Position numbers and translations under genes: made by a program
The notes under the pieces: generated by a model
The model's database searches: none
The model's input: the letters and a program-made list of their open reading frames with translations, nothing else
What the model was told of the DNA's origin: nothing
Shown here: positions 26,801 through 33,914 of the stretch, in pieces
How the letters are laid out: each line of letters starts with the position of its first letter
Numbering within the stretch: position 1 is the first letter of the stretch
DNA from: Mermis nigrescens
Lineage: Eukaryota; Nematoda; Enoplea; Mermithida; Mermithidae
Direction: 5' to 3'
Assembly (NCBI GenBank): GCA_036768485.1
Contig: JAVLUZ010000145.1
Span: 19,656,706-19,720,705 of the forward strand
DNA length: 64,000 nt

Positions 26801-29800
26801 TGTATTTGGCTAATTTTTGGGTTTCTGAATATTTGACATTTTTCCATTTTTCCATTCTAAGCGCAGTGTTGCTTATTACAAGATTTAATTCGCATATTAC
26901 AATTTTTGTAATATTTCTGATTTTGTAGTACAAGTTGTTTTAGCTTTCTCAGTCGAGTTTTATGTGTGAATTCCATCAAAAGCTCATAAAAATTTCGGCA
27001 CTTCGCGCCAAACTAATATTATCAACTAAATTCAGGCCGAATTATCACATTTAGAACCACAATTTTTTTGTATTTGGCGAAGATTTTTGCTGATGTACAA
27101 AGACGTTTCAGGACCATCTTTGTACATGTACAAAGATTTTTGGAGAAAACTGTAAAAAGGTGTAGAATTCCTTATTGCAAATTCTACCATTTTAAAGATT
27201 TTCAGGGGGTAAGCGGCTGCAAAAATGGAGCCGCGTACCCCCCTTCCCCTGAAAATGGCCGAGAAATATACAAGTTACAGGGGTTTGGGCCACCCCCCAT
27301 CGACGCTTTGAAGCCCCGAACTTCCTTGAAAGTCAGAAAATATTTAATCACCCTCCCCCATTTTTTGGCAAAAACCTGCGCTTTTTTTGCTATTTTTATG
27401 TGTTTTTACCATTTTTGATTTAGTCGCTAACCCCCTCCTTCTAAAAATGGCGAGGGACCCCTATCCTAGATTTCCAGCCGTTACATGTATACTGAGGGAC
27501 CCTCATAAAATTTTAAGCGATTACATGCATGTTTTATTGTGATAGTTTCTCAATTTACTCTAGCTCACATTCTAAAATAATGTACCACTTCGTGAAATTC
27601 TAATAGATAGGTACACTTTTGCCATACTAAAAAATTAAGTTCAAAAAATTCAAAAGGTTTTCACCAAAAATCGTCTGACGGTGACTTGTGTCTTGGACCC
27701 TGAGGGGGTTATACCCCTCCCCTTATGGGAATGTGTGATGTCTCATTTATTACATCCAATACCTATTGCATCCAATCGCTACAGCAGCAGTAGCAGTAGC
27801 GAAGATTCAAATGATATAGAGTGTGCTAATAGTAGCGACATGACTTTATTGATGATTCAGACAATGAAACACTGAACTAAATTTGTTTCTTGTGACATAA
27901 ATAGTAATAAAACTTGATATGAAAAGGCGCACCTAACTTTGCGCTAGCCATTTACTACTGAATGGAGCAGTCGCTCATTATTTCTTTTCCTATGCCCACC
28001 CCAAGTATGTGTCATGCAATAATATTTTCCTTGTCTGACCCCGGCCAGCCCCGGCCCCGGCCCCGGGCCGGGGCCGATTTTTTCCAGCCCCGGTACCGCC
28101 CCGGCCCCGGCCAAAAAAGTCGCCCCGGTCGATCACTAGTTGCGTCCCCCATTTTCGGCGAAAACTTGCGTTTTTGGTCATTTTTATTTGCTTTCCATTT
28201 TTTATTTATAATTGGAGACCATTTACCCCTTTCGCCAGTTTTTCATCCAGTTTATTTATTTTCATTCATCCTCCCGGAGTTTCGAGCCATTACATTAACA
28301 TATTGATAATGATAATGTGTTAGTTAAATCGAGTTTAGTGTGACTAGATCGTTTTCCTTTATCCTAGATGTTTCTTTGTGCATTGGATTTAAGAACCTTT
28401 TGTTAAAATGCATAAAATTGGTTTTATATAAAGATCAAAGAAGTGCTGCGCAATTACTGGATCGATTTTGTCGAAGCTTATGAAATTATTTTATGTTAAA
28501 ATGTGGACTAATTTAAATCTGTAGAAAGATGGCCTTCACATGTGTGCTTTATTTATAGATAAAACAATATTGTAATTTAGAAGTTTAAAGATTTAAAGAA
28601 AAAATAGTAATATTCCCGCTATTTAGCTTCTTTTGTGAGATTAAAATCGAATTAAAATCGAATTAAATTGAAAAATTAAATTGAAATTGAATTAAAAATT
28701 CAACTTGCTAGAGGCTGAGCTGACTCAAGCCTTTGGTTTGAATTGATCGAAAGCTGTAGTTTCTGATTCAGTAAAATTATAGAATACATACTTTTATGTA
28801 ATTATCTAAATCGGCTAGATACTCTTACGTACTTATTTCAAAAACAAAATTAAGCAGCTCGTTGTATGTATGTATTTAGGTATGTATGAACATTTAAAGT
28901 AATATCTGTGTTGACGAATTTATTTCTTTATATTTCACATTGCTTAAAATAATAAAAAAGTAGGTCGAGAGTACCATAGCCTTTTCATACTTTTGTATCA
29001 ATGAAGCGCAGCGTGTGAACTTTGAATCGATATTTAAAGTTTAGTCGTGAAACTTCATATTTCGATATAATTATACCGGCTTGCATTCAGCATTTACATC
29101 TTAACTTTACATCAATCTTGTGTGGAAATCCAACTGTCCTCCCCTCTCACTGGTATTAGTGAAAGACTGAGATATCACTTTACACCAAACTTATATGAAT
29201 ATAGTTGTCACTGTAGTAAGCCTTATTCCACAATATAGTTGTCACTGTAGTGTAACCCTTATTCCACATCCTACAATACATTAACCTGACGCTTAGCGCT
29301 TTGCCTTTGCACTCTTACGTTGTTTACACCTTTGTGTGTTAGATTTTTGAGCCTACTCTATTTTCCTATTGCTTTTAGGACCAGAAGGGTGCAATTTGTT
29401 TATTTATCACTTACCGCAAGACTTTAATGATCTGGATTTAGTACAAACGTTTCAAGCGTTCGGCAACGTTATTTCGGCCAAAGTGTTTGTTGATAAGCAC
29501 ACGAATCTGAGCAAATGCTTTGGTAAGCGTATTTCTCCGTTTGAGCAATAATCGCTTTTTGTGTAAACTGCGATAATGTTAACAAATCGTGTTTTGAACT
29601 TTTGTTTAACGTTCCTTATTTGATAGAGCGCTGCCGTAATTCAAATTCTCACCTAGTTTAAACTGCACTTTGCTTACTTTACACCGATGAAGCGTATAAG
29701 ACTATCAGTTTACACTTCAAGGCTTCGTATCGTACGACAACGCTTTATCGTCGCATTCGGCCATTCAATCGATGAACGGTTTTCAGATCGGTACGAAAAG

Positions 29801-29849
29801 GTTGAAGGTTCAATTGAAGCGGTCGAAGCAGGACGCCAAGCCTTATTAA
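6648..29849 (+). CDS. CELF/Bruno-family RNA-binding protein, C-terminal part, 7 exons
   Basis: Exons are 6648-6830, 10623-10788, 18428-18517, 19869-20069, 23687-23752, 29379-29522 and 29722-29849. Together they are 978 nt, 325 codons plus TAA, with compatible phases at every junction. The protein begins in the tail of RRM2 ([19 protein letters not shown]), runs through a divergent linker rich in Gln, Asn, Ser and Leu with the family's LLQQA segment, and ends with a complete RRM3. RRM3 has RNP2 as LFIYHL, RNP1 as KCFGFVSY, and the typical C-terminus [14 protein letters not shown] proteins bind U/GU-rich RNA and control splicing, translation and decay in nucleus and cytoplasm. RRM1 and the start of RRM2 lie outside the window. 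The introns are almost wholly transposons, yet the coding sequence is unbroken, so the gene is very probably functional. The orthology group (CELF1/2 or CELF3-6 type) cannot be settled from this part. Confidence 0.93.
7469..7662. mobile_element. 194 bp hAT-like MITE (CATACATGTAAC family)
   Basis: Ends are CATACATGTAAC and the complement of CATAAATGTAAC, flanked by the perfect 8-bp duplication GTGTAAAC at 7461-7468 and 7663-7670. The body is GC-rich with runs of C and a 'ggccgttttttggcc' dyad. Related fragments occur near 360, 22948, 13865 and 28150. Confidence 0.8.
7671..8900. other. AT-rich unique intron
   Basis: Low-complexity AT and T-rich sequence. The open frames here are short and have no recognisable protein character. 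Confidence 0.45.
8901..9663. other. Decayed G-run repeats in intron
   Basis: Two degenerate repeat pieces: 'ttttgggggaccaa' to 'ccccccagaaatac' (8903-9047), and 9190-9560 with the 'gatgcgcc' type segment and a GGCGCGAAGC dyad at about 9440. No clear ends or target duplications. Confidence 0.4.
9664..9966. repeat. Three tandem units of about 103 bp with hairpin motif
   Basis: CCGGCGCTTCGCGCCGG-type dyads start at about 9668, 9769 and 9873. Each is followed by 'tttat..tttt', 'cttctag' or 'ctcctaa', 'cgctcaa' and 'ttgagtt.gacat'. The middle unit is the most diverged. The perfect hairpin at units 1 and 3 has a 7-bp stem and a 3-nt loop. Confidence 0.7.
9967..10622. other. Intron, no clear element
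   Basis: Mixed AT-rich sequence with C-run patches that may be MITE relics. It ends in the acceptor 'ctttttag' for the next CELF exon. Confidence 0.4.
10623..10788 (+). CDS. CELF exon: linker with LLQQA
   Basis: Acceptor tttttag, donor gtatat, ends in phase 1. Encodes [20 protein letters not shown] and a Gly/Asn/Ser-rich stretch ending [14 protein letters not shown] is a hallmark of the CELF linker. Confidence 0.9.
10789..11089. other. Intron, nothing recognised
   Basis: AT-rich spacer between the CELF exon and the old tandem repeat block. Confidence 0.35.
11090..12277. repeat. Old repeat R, copy 1, left part, with degenerate 175-bp units
   Basis: Five degenerate units start near 11205, 11380, 11567, 11745 and 11910, aligned on 'aaaaatgagtacttcc..ggctac..cagcaaact'. 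They are followed by units of about 130 bp with 'attacgaatctgac' and 'tagttgtgtaaagtttacac'. The same order recurs at 55060-56490. The block continues at 15922 after a 3.6 kb insertion. Confidence 0.75.
12520..12636 (-). pseudogene. Acidic Ser-rich coding relic inside the large element
   Basis: On the minus strand this reads a Ser run then [20 protein letters not shown] and ends NETLD plus stop. The second element copy repeats it at 27775-27875 with a frame change near its end. It could be the tail of a lost transposase ORF. No conserved domain is visible, and a chance ORF cannot be excluded. Confidence 0.25.
12637..12864. mobile_element. 228 bp MITE sharing MITE A termini
   Basis: Ends CACACCTGGGCAATAGC and CATACCTGGGCAATAGC as inverted repeats, with the perfect duplication GATGCAAT at 12629-12636 and 12865-12872. 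The other copy of the host element (27768 region, inverted) has a single GATGCAAT and no insert. The outer 11 bp are the same as MITE A but the body differs, with a 'cagcccgtcca' inverted pair. Confidence 0.88.
12905..13648. mobile_element. CACTG-family hAT-like MITE, copy 2
   Basis: A 744 bp relative of the element at 3705. Terminal repeats CACTGTTTTTTTTTGTACG, flanked by the perfect duplication CATCACAC at 12897-12904 and 13649-13656. The inverted sister element at about 27738 lacks the insert and has one CATCACAC. Confidence 0.9.
14675..15123. repeat. Inverted-repeat module CAGTGTTTTTTTGTA
   Basis: Starts CAGTGTTTTTTTGTAT and ends TACAAAAAAACACTG, with a GGCGCTTCGCTCC dyad and the palindrome TCTTTGTACATGTACAAAGA inside. 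No 8-bp duplication is evident at these ends. It may be an older insertion within the large element family or part of it. Confidence 0.45.
15922..16485. repeat. Old repeat R, copy 1, right part
   Basis: Continues block 11090-12277. Two units with 'attacgaatct' and 'tttacactcagtagttgtg' are followed by a segment ('tgtcattattgtggcatgtta') that also occurs at 56410-56435 in copy 2. Confidence 0.7.
16350..17455. repeat. Inverted arms at the right part of repeat R
   Basis: The left arm near 16355-16475 ('ctagcaaagaa', 'attaaggacgcgaaaggagggg') is the complement of the right arm near 17355-17450 ('cccctccttttatgtccttaat', 'ttctttgctag'). The second copy has the same pair at about 56480-56600 and 57295-57390. 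This suggests a foldback or TIR element fixed inside repeat R. Confidence 0.6.
16486..16889. mobile_element. 404 bp hAT-like MITE (CATWCATG ends)
   Basis: Begins CATACATGATC and ends GTGCATGAATG, with the perfect 8-bp duplication GTAAGAAT at 16478-16485 and 16890-16897. The second copy of the host repeat, near 56600, lacks this element. C-runs and a GGCGCTTTGCGCC dyad lie inside. Confidence 0.8.
17456..17625. other. AT-rich spacer
   Basis: No recognisable element or exon between repeat R and a mariner-like end. Confidence 0.3.
17626..18270. mobile_element. Mariner-like relic
   Basis: The segment 'acgaggggcgttcaataagt' at about 17627 resembles known mariner terminal repeats. A roughly 46-bp inverted pair, 17709-17755 with 18177-18223 ('ctacatgtgctgtacg' and complement), lies inside. 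The right terminus is not preserved and no transposase frame is visible. Confidence 0.45.
18428..18517 (+). CDS. CELF exon: short linker exon
   Basis: Acceptor tttcaag, donor gtaagt. Encodes [20 protein letters not shown] and [10 protein letters not shown]. NALxxQNLxAL is characteristic of the CELF linker. Phase 1 on both sides. Confidence 0.88.
18518..19058. other. AT-rich intron
   Basis: T-rich sequence. 18840-19030 has C-run patches resembling other G/C-run repeats, without clear ends. Confidence 0.35.
19067..19249 (-). mobile_element. MITE B, copy 1
   Basis: Starts CAGGGGCGGATTTAGG. The exact 8-bp repeat ACTGTAGA lies at 19059-19066 and 19250-19257. It is in reverse orientation relative to the other B copies. 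The right end is degenerate (CCTAGATACTC instead of a GGATCCGCCACTG complement). Confidence 0.7.
19258..19868. other. AT-rich intron
   Basis: No element recognised. Near 19745-19855 a 'gaaaattagaaatttttcta' segment repeats three times with a period of about 45 bp. Confidence 0.4.
19869..20069 (+). CDS. CELF exon: Ser/Asn/Leu-rich linker
   Basis: Acceptor ctacatag, donor gtgagt, phase 1 on both sides. Encodes [20 protein letters not shown] followed by [20 protein letters not shown] and ends FNKLGQYS. Low-complexity linker, as expected between RRM2 and RRM3. Confidence 0.87.
20121..20375 (-). mobile_element. MITE A, copy 2
   Basis: Starts CACACGTAGGC and ends GCCCACCTGTG, in reverse orientation. 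The body landmarks are present in reverse order. Its flanks show no clear duplication, so it is an old copy. Confidence 0.65.
20481..20687 (+). mobile_element. MITE B, copy 2 (hAT-like, CAGTGGCGGATCC ends)
   Basis: Starts CAGTGGCGGATCCAGG and ends with CCTAAATCCGCCCCTG, 13 of 16 bp complementary. The perfect duplication GTATGTTG lies at 20473-20480 and 20688-20695. The body has G-runs, 'cgctaaaaatcgctcaaaaa' and a GGCGGCCGCC core. Confidence 0.85.
20777..20830. repeat. (TA)27 microsatellite
   Basis: Uninterrupted TA dinucleotides, able to form a cruciform. Confidence 0.97.
20831..21351. other. Intron, nothing recognised
   Basis: Mixed-composition sequence without a visible element. A 'gaaaaaacgataga' and 'gaagaaaagaaaacga' pair near 21080 and 21170 hints at a short local duplication. 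Confidence 0.35.
21360..21552 (+). mobile_element. MITE B, copy 3
   Basis: Starts CAGTGGCGGATCCAGG and ends AAATCCGTCCCTG. Flanks CTTCGGGT and CTTCAGAT match at 6 of 8 positions. Confidence 0.8.
21553..22590. other. Intron with an old foldback repeat
   Basis: 21826-21975 contains an inverted pair ('gatgctctatctttct' with 'agaaagagcatcgtc') that also occurs, more decayed, near 4590, 9350, 16770 and 22270. The remainder has C-run patches. No coding sequence. Confidence 0.4.
22599..22775 (+). mobile_element. MITE B, copy 4
   Basis: Starts CAGTGGCGGATCTAGG and ends CTAAATCCGCCCCTG. Flanks TGGCTGAC and TGGCTGGC match at 7 of 8 positions. Confidence 0.83.
22948..23163. mobile_element. Relative of the 194 bp MITE
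   Basis: Shares 'ccaaagtcggacgtc' and 'ttttgaccccct' with the copy at 7469 and ends 'gattatatgcatg'. Exact boundaries and duplication are unclear. Confidence 0.5.
23164..23596. repeat. Solo copy of the TACAAAG/GCGCTTCGC module
   Basis: 'cccgatgtacaaagactttt', a GGCGCTTCGCG dyad, 'accacactaaaatcgctactg' and terminal 'acagaaaaaacactg'. It is the same arrangement as inside the large element at 14690-15123. Confidence 0.55.
23687..23752 (+). CDS. CELF exon: segment leading into RRM3
   Basis: Acceptor tttttacag, donor gtaggt. Encodes [20 protein letters not shown] plus E, matching the conserved AAGKQ(I/V)EGPEG lead-in of CELF RRM3. Phase 1 on both sides. Confidence 0.92.
23782..24037 (-). mobile_element. 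MITE A, copy 3
   Basis: Starts CATACGTGGGC and ends CCACCTATG. Flanks ATTCTAAC and GTTCTAAC match at 7 of 8 positions. Confidence 0.82.
24038..24448. other. Intron, nothing recognised
   Basis: AT-rich sequence with several 'gtttacatgg' and 'tgtaaac' motifs. No gene. Confidence 0.35.
24457..24616 (+). mobile_element. MITE A, copy 4 (short form)
   Basis: Starts CATAGGTGGGC and ends CCCAGGTATG. Flanks CTCTCCAC and CTCTCCAA match at 7 of 8. At 160 bp it lacks the middle of the element, an internal deletion that keeps both ends. Confidence 0.8.
24638..28138. mobile_element. Large TAGTGATCGACC element, copy 2, inverted (3.50 kb)
   Basis: The reverse complement of the element at 12278-15921. It has the same TAGTGATCGACC ends and the perfect duplication GTTGCGTC at 24630-24637 and 28139-28146. 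It lacks the two inserts of copy 1 but carries a 972 bp TA-flanked element of its own (25553-26524), leaving about 2.53 kb. A deletion of somewhat over 100 bp near 25375 accounts for the remaining length difference. Confidence 0.9.
25553..26524. mobile_element. Pogo/Tigger-like non-autonomous element
   Basis: Ends CAGTCGAACTTGCTTAATGC and CAGTCGAACTTCGATAATGC as inverted repeats, flanked by TA dinucleotides (25551, 26525). Copy 1 of the host element has a single TA at 14867-14868 at the same site and no insert. Subterminal 'acgcattatccga' motifs repeat on both sides. TIR style and TA target fit the pogo group of Tc1/mariner. No transposase frame is seen. Confidence 0.85.
28147..29378. other. 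Mostly unique intron before RRM3
   Basis: 28147-28300 resembles a MITE relic ending 'ttcgagccattacatta'. The rest is AT-rich and unique. A roughly 40-bp local duplication ('atatagttgtcactgtagt') lies at 29198-29255. Ends in acceptor tgcttttag. Confidence 0.45.
29379..29522 (+). CDS. CELF exon: first half of RRM3
   Basis: Acceptor gcttttag, donor gtaagc. Encodes [16 protein letters not shown], then the helix [20 protein letters not shown] and [13 protein letters not shown]2 is LFIYHL. Conserved closely with animal CELF proteins. Confidence 0.96.
29722..29849 (+). CDS. CELF last coding exon: second half of RRM3 and stop
   Basis: Acceptor acttcaag after a 199-bp intron. Encodes [20 protein letters not shown], then [20 protein letters not shown] and PY, then TAA at 29847-29849. 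This is the standard CELF C-terminus. Confidence 0.96.
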
Positions 29850-30136
29850 CTTTACTTTACACTTTCAGCCTTACTTTACACTACAGTATAATTTCGTCGT
29901 GTAGTCGCTCCGTTTTTTAATTTTTTCCTACTTTAAGCTCAAATTTTCGCCGTTCAAAAGGTACGAATGATGTAAACAAGTCGACTTTCTAATGGATTAC
30001 GTATAAATTCTTCCTAGAACCCTGATATTTCCTTATTTTTCCCAGGAAATTTCTAATTCTTTCGTTTTAGGGATCTAGAGGTCTTGACAGTTCACACTCA
30101 TCGAACTCCCGTCTTGCTTGTCTGCTGATCATACGT
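29850..30136. other. CELF 3' flank
   Basis: Presumed 3' untranslated region. No canonical AATAAA is seen in this stretch, so the polyadenylation site may lie further on or use a variant signal. Confidence 0.4.
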
Positions 30137-30144
30137 GTAGCGGC

Positions 30145-30402
30145 CACACGTGGGCGTGGGGGGTTGGGGTATGAACCCCTCAGCGGGCCGAATACCCTCC
30201 CCCACCAGAAACCGAAATACCCCCTCCCAGAATTCGATTTTGAAACTTTTTTGTTTTTTCTCGCAATGCTTTGATGCCAATGGATAGTGCTCGATGAGAA
30301 ACGTCTAAAAGTGGTGTTTTTCTCCTTACCACCATTTGAAGGCCATTTTTGACGTTTGAAAAAATCTTTGCACCCCAGAAATTTTGGTGCTGCCCACCTA
30401 TG
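30145..30402 (-). mobile_element. MITE A, copy 5
   Basis: Starts CACACGTGGGC and ends CCCACCTATG. Flanks GTAGCGGC and GTAGCGGT match at 7 of 8. Confidence 0.83.
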
Positions 30403-31122
30403 GTAGCGGTTGGAAATTTTGGGTTAGGGGTTCCCGGCCAATTTGGGGGATTGGGGGAGGGGGTGAATGACCTCCGAATTTGGCCAAAACGGCCAACAAA
30501 CACTTAGAAACGGCCAAAAATTGGATTTTTTTCCAAACAAACGGAGGGAGGGGTCAAAAATTTTTGGTTTTTTTTCCAATTTTTGGGCAATTTTTATAGT
30601 TTTTAAACATTGATTCTCCATTTTTATTCAGAAAAAAACAGAAGATCGTTGCCTGATGGTTCTGGCTCTCCGTTTTTTATTCATTTGCTTAGTTGAATTT
30701 AGAATAACTCGAATGAGCTTATTTCAATCATTTTTTTGTTGCAAAATCACCTTGAAAAGTACAAAAGAATGCATTCCGAATAGAAAGCATACTTTAAACA
30801 AAATGCTTTAAAATCGTTGACCTCCGAAATTTTCTTTGTAAATTTAAGCGTTAAAATGAATGGAAAATGATTGGATAAATTCACATATTGTATCATTTCT
30901 GAATTTATCTTGTTTTTTCTCGCGCCCGTCGATCTTGTTTGTTGTAAAGCGAGTTTCTTGGTGTTAAATTTTTGTTTAAACTCGTACATTTAACAATTTT
31001 TTAGCGCATCGCTTCGTTGCTTGCCATAATGTTCAAATATCGATTGTTCTTTCATCGTTCGTTCGTGTTGATTAAACTTGAATTTTTGTTTACACTCATC
31101 TTTATCGTAATCTTGTCGTAAC

Positions 31123-31627
31123 CATAGGTGGGCAGCACACCTGGGCATGGGGGGTTTGGGGGGGAGTATGCACCCCCTGAAACCAAAATACCCCCCAGAA
31201 ATCAAAATACCCCCCAGAATTCAATTTTTGAAAATTTTTTCCGTTTTTTTCGCAATTTTTTGATGCCGATGGATAGTGCTTGATGAGAAACGTCGAAAAA
31301 TGGTGTTTTTATCGCCATACCACCATTTTTAAGGCCATTTTTTCACCTTCAAAAAATCTTGCACCCCCCAGAATTTCCTTGCTACCCACGTATGGTGGGC
31401 AGCACCGAAGTTCTGGGGGTGGAAAAATTTTCAAAGGTCAAAAAATGGTCTTAAAATTGGTCGTATGGCGAAAAAACACCTTTTTTCGACGTTTTTCATT
31501 GAGCACTATCCAATGGCATCAAAAAATCGCTAAAAAATCGAAAAAAAATTCAAAATTTGAATTCTGGGGGGGGGAGAATTTCAACTTCTGGGGCGTGCAT
31601 CCCCGCCTTCCCCCACGCCCACGTGTG
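31123..31627 (+). mobile_element. MITE A, copy 6, split by another MITE A
   Basis: Starts CATAGGTGGGCAG at 31123, is interrupted after 12-13 bases by an inverted copy (31136-31394), resumes at 31403 and ends CCCACGTGTG. A young copy has inserted into the terminal repeat of an older copy. Confidence 0.82.
31136..31394 (-). mobile_element. MITE A, copy 7, nested in copy 6
   Basis: Starts CACACCTGGGC and ends CCCACGTATG, with the perfect duplication GTGGGCAG at 31128-31135 and 31395-31402. The duplicated bases are part of the older element's terminal repeat. Confidence 0.88.
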
Positions 31628-32032
31628 ATCGTTATCCTACGTCGTAGAAATGTCCATAATTTAAAAGAATTTACAGAATAGCCGAGTCACTTCCAAAGGT
31701 GTGAAAAATCTGGCTGTTCAGCTTAGAAGTTTGAGCAATTATTTATTTGTTATTTTAAATTTTTGCATTTTCGTTCGCAATTTTTATTCGTAATTTTTTT
31801 ATTTCGGCGAAGCATTGGAAAATTTTTTAAGGTTTATATTTCGCTCAATTTTTCAATGATATTGCTTGACTATTATCTATTCAAGCGCCCCGCTCTTCCG
31901 AATCGTTTTAAACTAAAAGCAGTGGGAACATCTTGAATCATTCTAAAAGTAAACATATTTGGCACACGAAAAAGCCCCTTTTGCACTTATCCTGATTTGG
32001 CCATCATCATTTGACTAGATAATTAGGAGGTA

Positions 32033-32243
32033 TGCACCCCCTCCAGAAGTTGGAATACCCCCAGAATTCAATTTTTGAAATTTTTTTTGTTGCTTTTTTG
32101 CTTTCTTTGATGCCATTAGATAGTGCTCGATGAGAAACGTCGAAAAATTGTGTTTTTTCACCATACGACTACTTTTAAGACCATTTTTCACCTTTGAAAT
32201 TTTTCACACCCCCCCCCGGAATTTCGGTGCTGCCCACCTATAG
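32033..32243 (-). mobile_element. MITE A, copy 8, left-truncated
   Basis: Begins in the 'ggtatgcaccccc' region and ends GCCCACCTATAG. The left terminal repeat is missing. Confidence 0.7.
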
Positions 32244-32512
32244 TCAGGATGTGTTTTGAAGATTGCATGTCGTTGTCAACAAAATTCTTGAAATTTTCTG
32301 GCACTTCGAGTCATATTCAATTATGTATTTCGAAAATTTCGCCTCAAACGCGCGACCAGAAATGTCACTTTTTTCAAAGCACTTTGTGAGAAAAACTTTT
32401 CCCTCAAAAACTTTTAATTTTATGATTTTAATAATGATAGAAGACCATGTCGAAAAATTCGGTTTCGCTTAACGAATTTTACGAGATATAAACAATGTAC
32501 GTTGGCTTCGCC

Positions 32513-32765
32513 CATACCTGGGCGTTGGGAGTTTGGGGGGTTTGCACCTCCCTCCCAAAAACCGAAATACCCCCCAGAAACCAAAATATCCCCCCAGAAT
32601 TTAATTTTTGAAATTTTTTCGCATTTTTTTTGCTGCCAATGGATGATGCTCGATGATAAATGTTGAAAAATGGTGCTTTTTTCGCCATACCACCATTTTT
32701 GAGGTCATTTTTGACCTTTGAAAAAATCTCGCCCCACCCCAGAACTTTGGTGCCGCCCACCTATG
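32513..32765 (-). mobile_element. MITE A, copy 9
   Basis: Starts CATACCTGGGC and ends CCCACCTATG. Flanks GCTTCGCC and GTTCCACC agree at 5 of 8, so it is old. Confidence 0.72.
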
Positions 32766-32770
32766 GTTCC

Positions 32771-33748
32771 ACCCGTCTTCCTTTATGCGAATCCTGGATA
32801 CGGGTCTGGTATTAGCACTATTGATTCAATGATAAAAACGGCTTAAAAATACATCGGATCTTTTTTCTTACGCTGTATGCATATCTTTTTGAAAATTTGG
32901 TTTAAAGTCATATAAAATTCACGGAAATATTTGTAAACATTGCAGTGAATCAAACGAAACTGTTTACGCAACGTTTTTTCTTATTCGCTCATTCTGGTTT
33001 ACACATGATGCTTAACTTAGCTTGTTAAGACGAGCCTTGAGCAATTACGTTTTTATGGTGTTCGGCTTAAATTTGTCTTTTTGGGACTTTTCATCGTATA
33101 TTTGTGAGTCCTTATTTTGCGCAGTTCTGACACGTTTCTTTACACTGCGTGTGATACTGTATTTATCAAACCGCGCGTTAACGTTGACCAATATAATATT
33201 GCGCAATGAATATAAACCAAAAAGGAGTGCGTCGTGCACCGCATGTGATTTTTCTTGCCGCGTTTTTCGTGAGGTCACGTGACCGCCTTTTACATTTGTT
33301 TTTTTGCTTGAAGCTACTGTAAAGCGTTTATGTTATGCGGGCTTCGGTATTATTGGTGCAGGAGTTTAGTCTTATTATGTAAATGCTTGCGTTCTTAGAT
33401 CTAAAGTTATAACGTGAATGCATCGGTAGAATTGCAGGTTTGAGGCTATTAATAAATAAAAAGTGACGGATTAAGAAATTTACTTACTCGCACATAAAAA
33501 ATGATTCTGACGCGTAAATTAACACAGTTAGTTGAGCATTCGCTTAGCAAGTAATTCTCTAAAGCTTTTTAAGCTAAATGCAAGAATTCAGCTAATAAAC
33601 CGCTGACAATTCTCTAACTCTTTCGTAGATTCTTCCGGTAGTTTTGGATTGAAAATGTCGTTGCATAAGTATTAGTCAAATCTAAACGCATGTGGGTACC
33701 TAGCGCAGTCTAAAAAACCCGAACGACTAATTGTTATTGACCACAACG
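32771..33748. other. Intergenic, nothing recognised
   Basis: Mixed sequence with open frames on both strands that look like chance. No domain, RNA gene or repeat identified. Confidence 0.4.
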
Positions 33749-33756
33749 GCTCGCAC

Positions 33757-33914
33757 CGTACATGGGCAGCATTAAAATTCTGGGGGTGACGTCACGACTG
33801 ACGATGGGTCAAATCGTCAAAAATGCTACTAAAAATAGAATTCTGGGAGTCTGCAGTAATCGGTGGGGATTTTCAACTTCTGGGGGTGGTACGAAACTCC
33901 CACGGCCATGTGTG
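33757..33914 (+). mobile_element. MITE A, copy 10 (short form)
   Basis: Starts CGTACATGGGC and ends CCATGTGTG, with the perfect duplication GCTCGCAC at 33749-33756 and 33915-33922. At 158 bp it is another internally deleted copy. Confidence 0.8.

Larger units (their letters stand above)
30620..32030. repeat. Duplicated segment, copy 1 (with MITEs inside)
   Basis: Matches 40930-41765 in order: 'tctcgcgcccgtcg..aaagcgagtttc' at 30917 with 41305, 'gcttcgttgc' at 31010 with 41407, and 'ttggccatcatcatttgactagataat' at 31995 with 41730. Copy 1 is interrupted by nested MITE A elements at 31123-31627. It is either a segmental duplication of CELF downstream sequence or an old dispersed repeat. Confidence 0.6.

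Noticed and set aside
29687..29920. Plus-strand frame of 77 codons over the last CELF exon
   Set aside because: Wrong frame. The correct frame gives the conserved RRM3 end and begins at the acceptor 29721.
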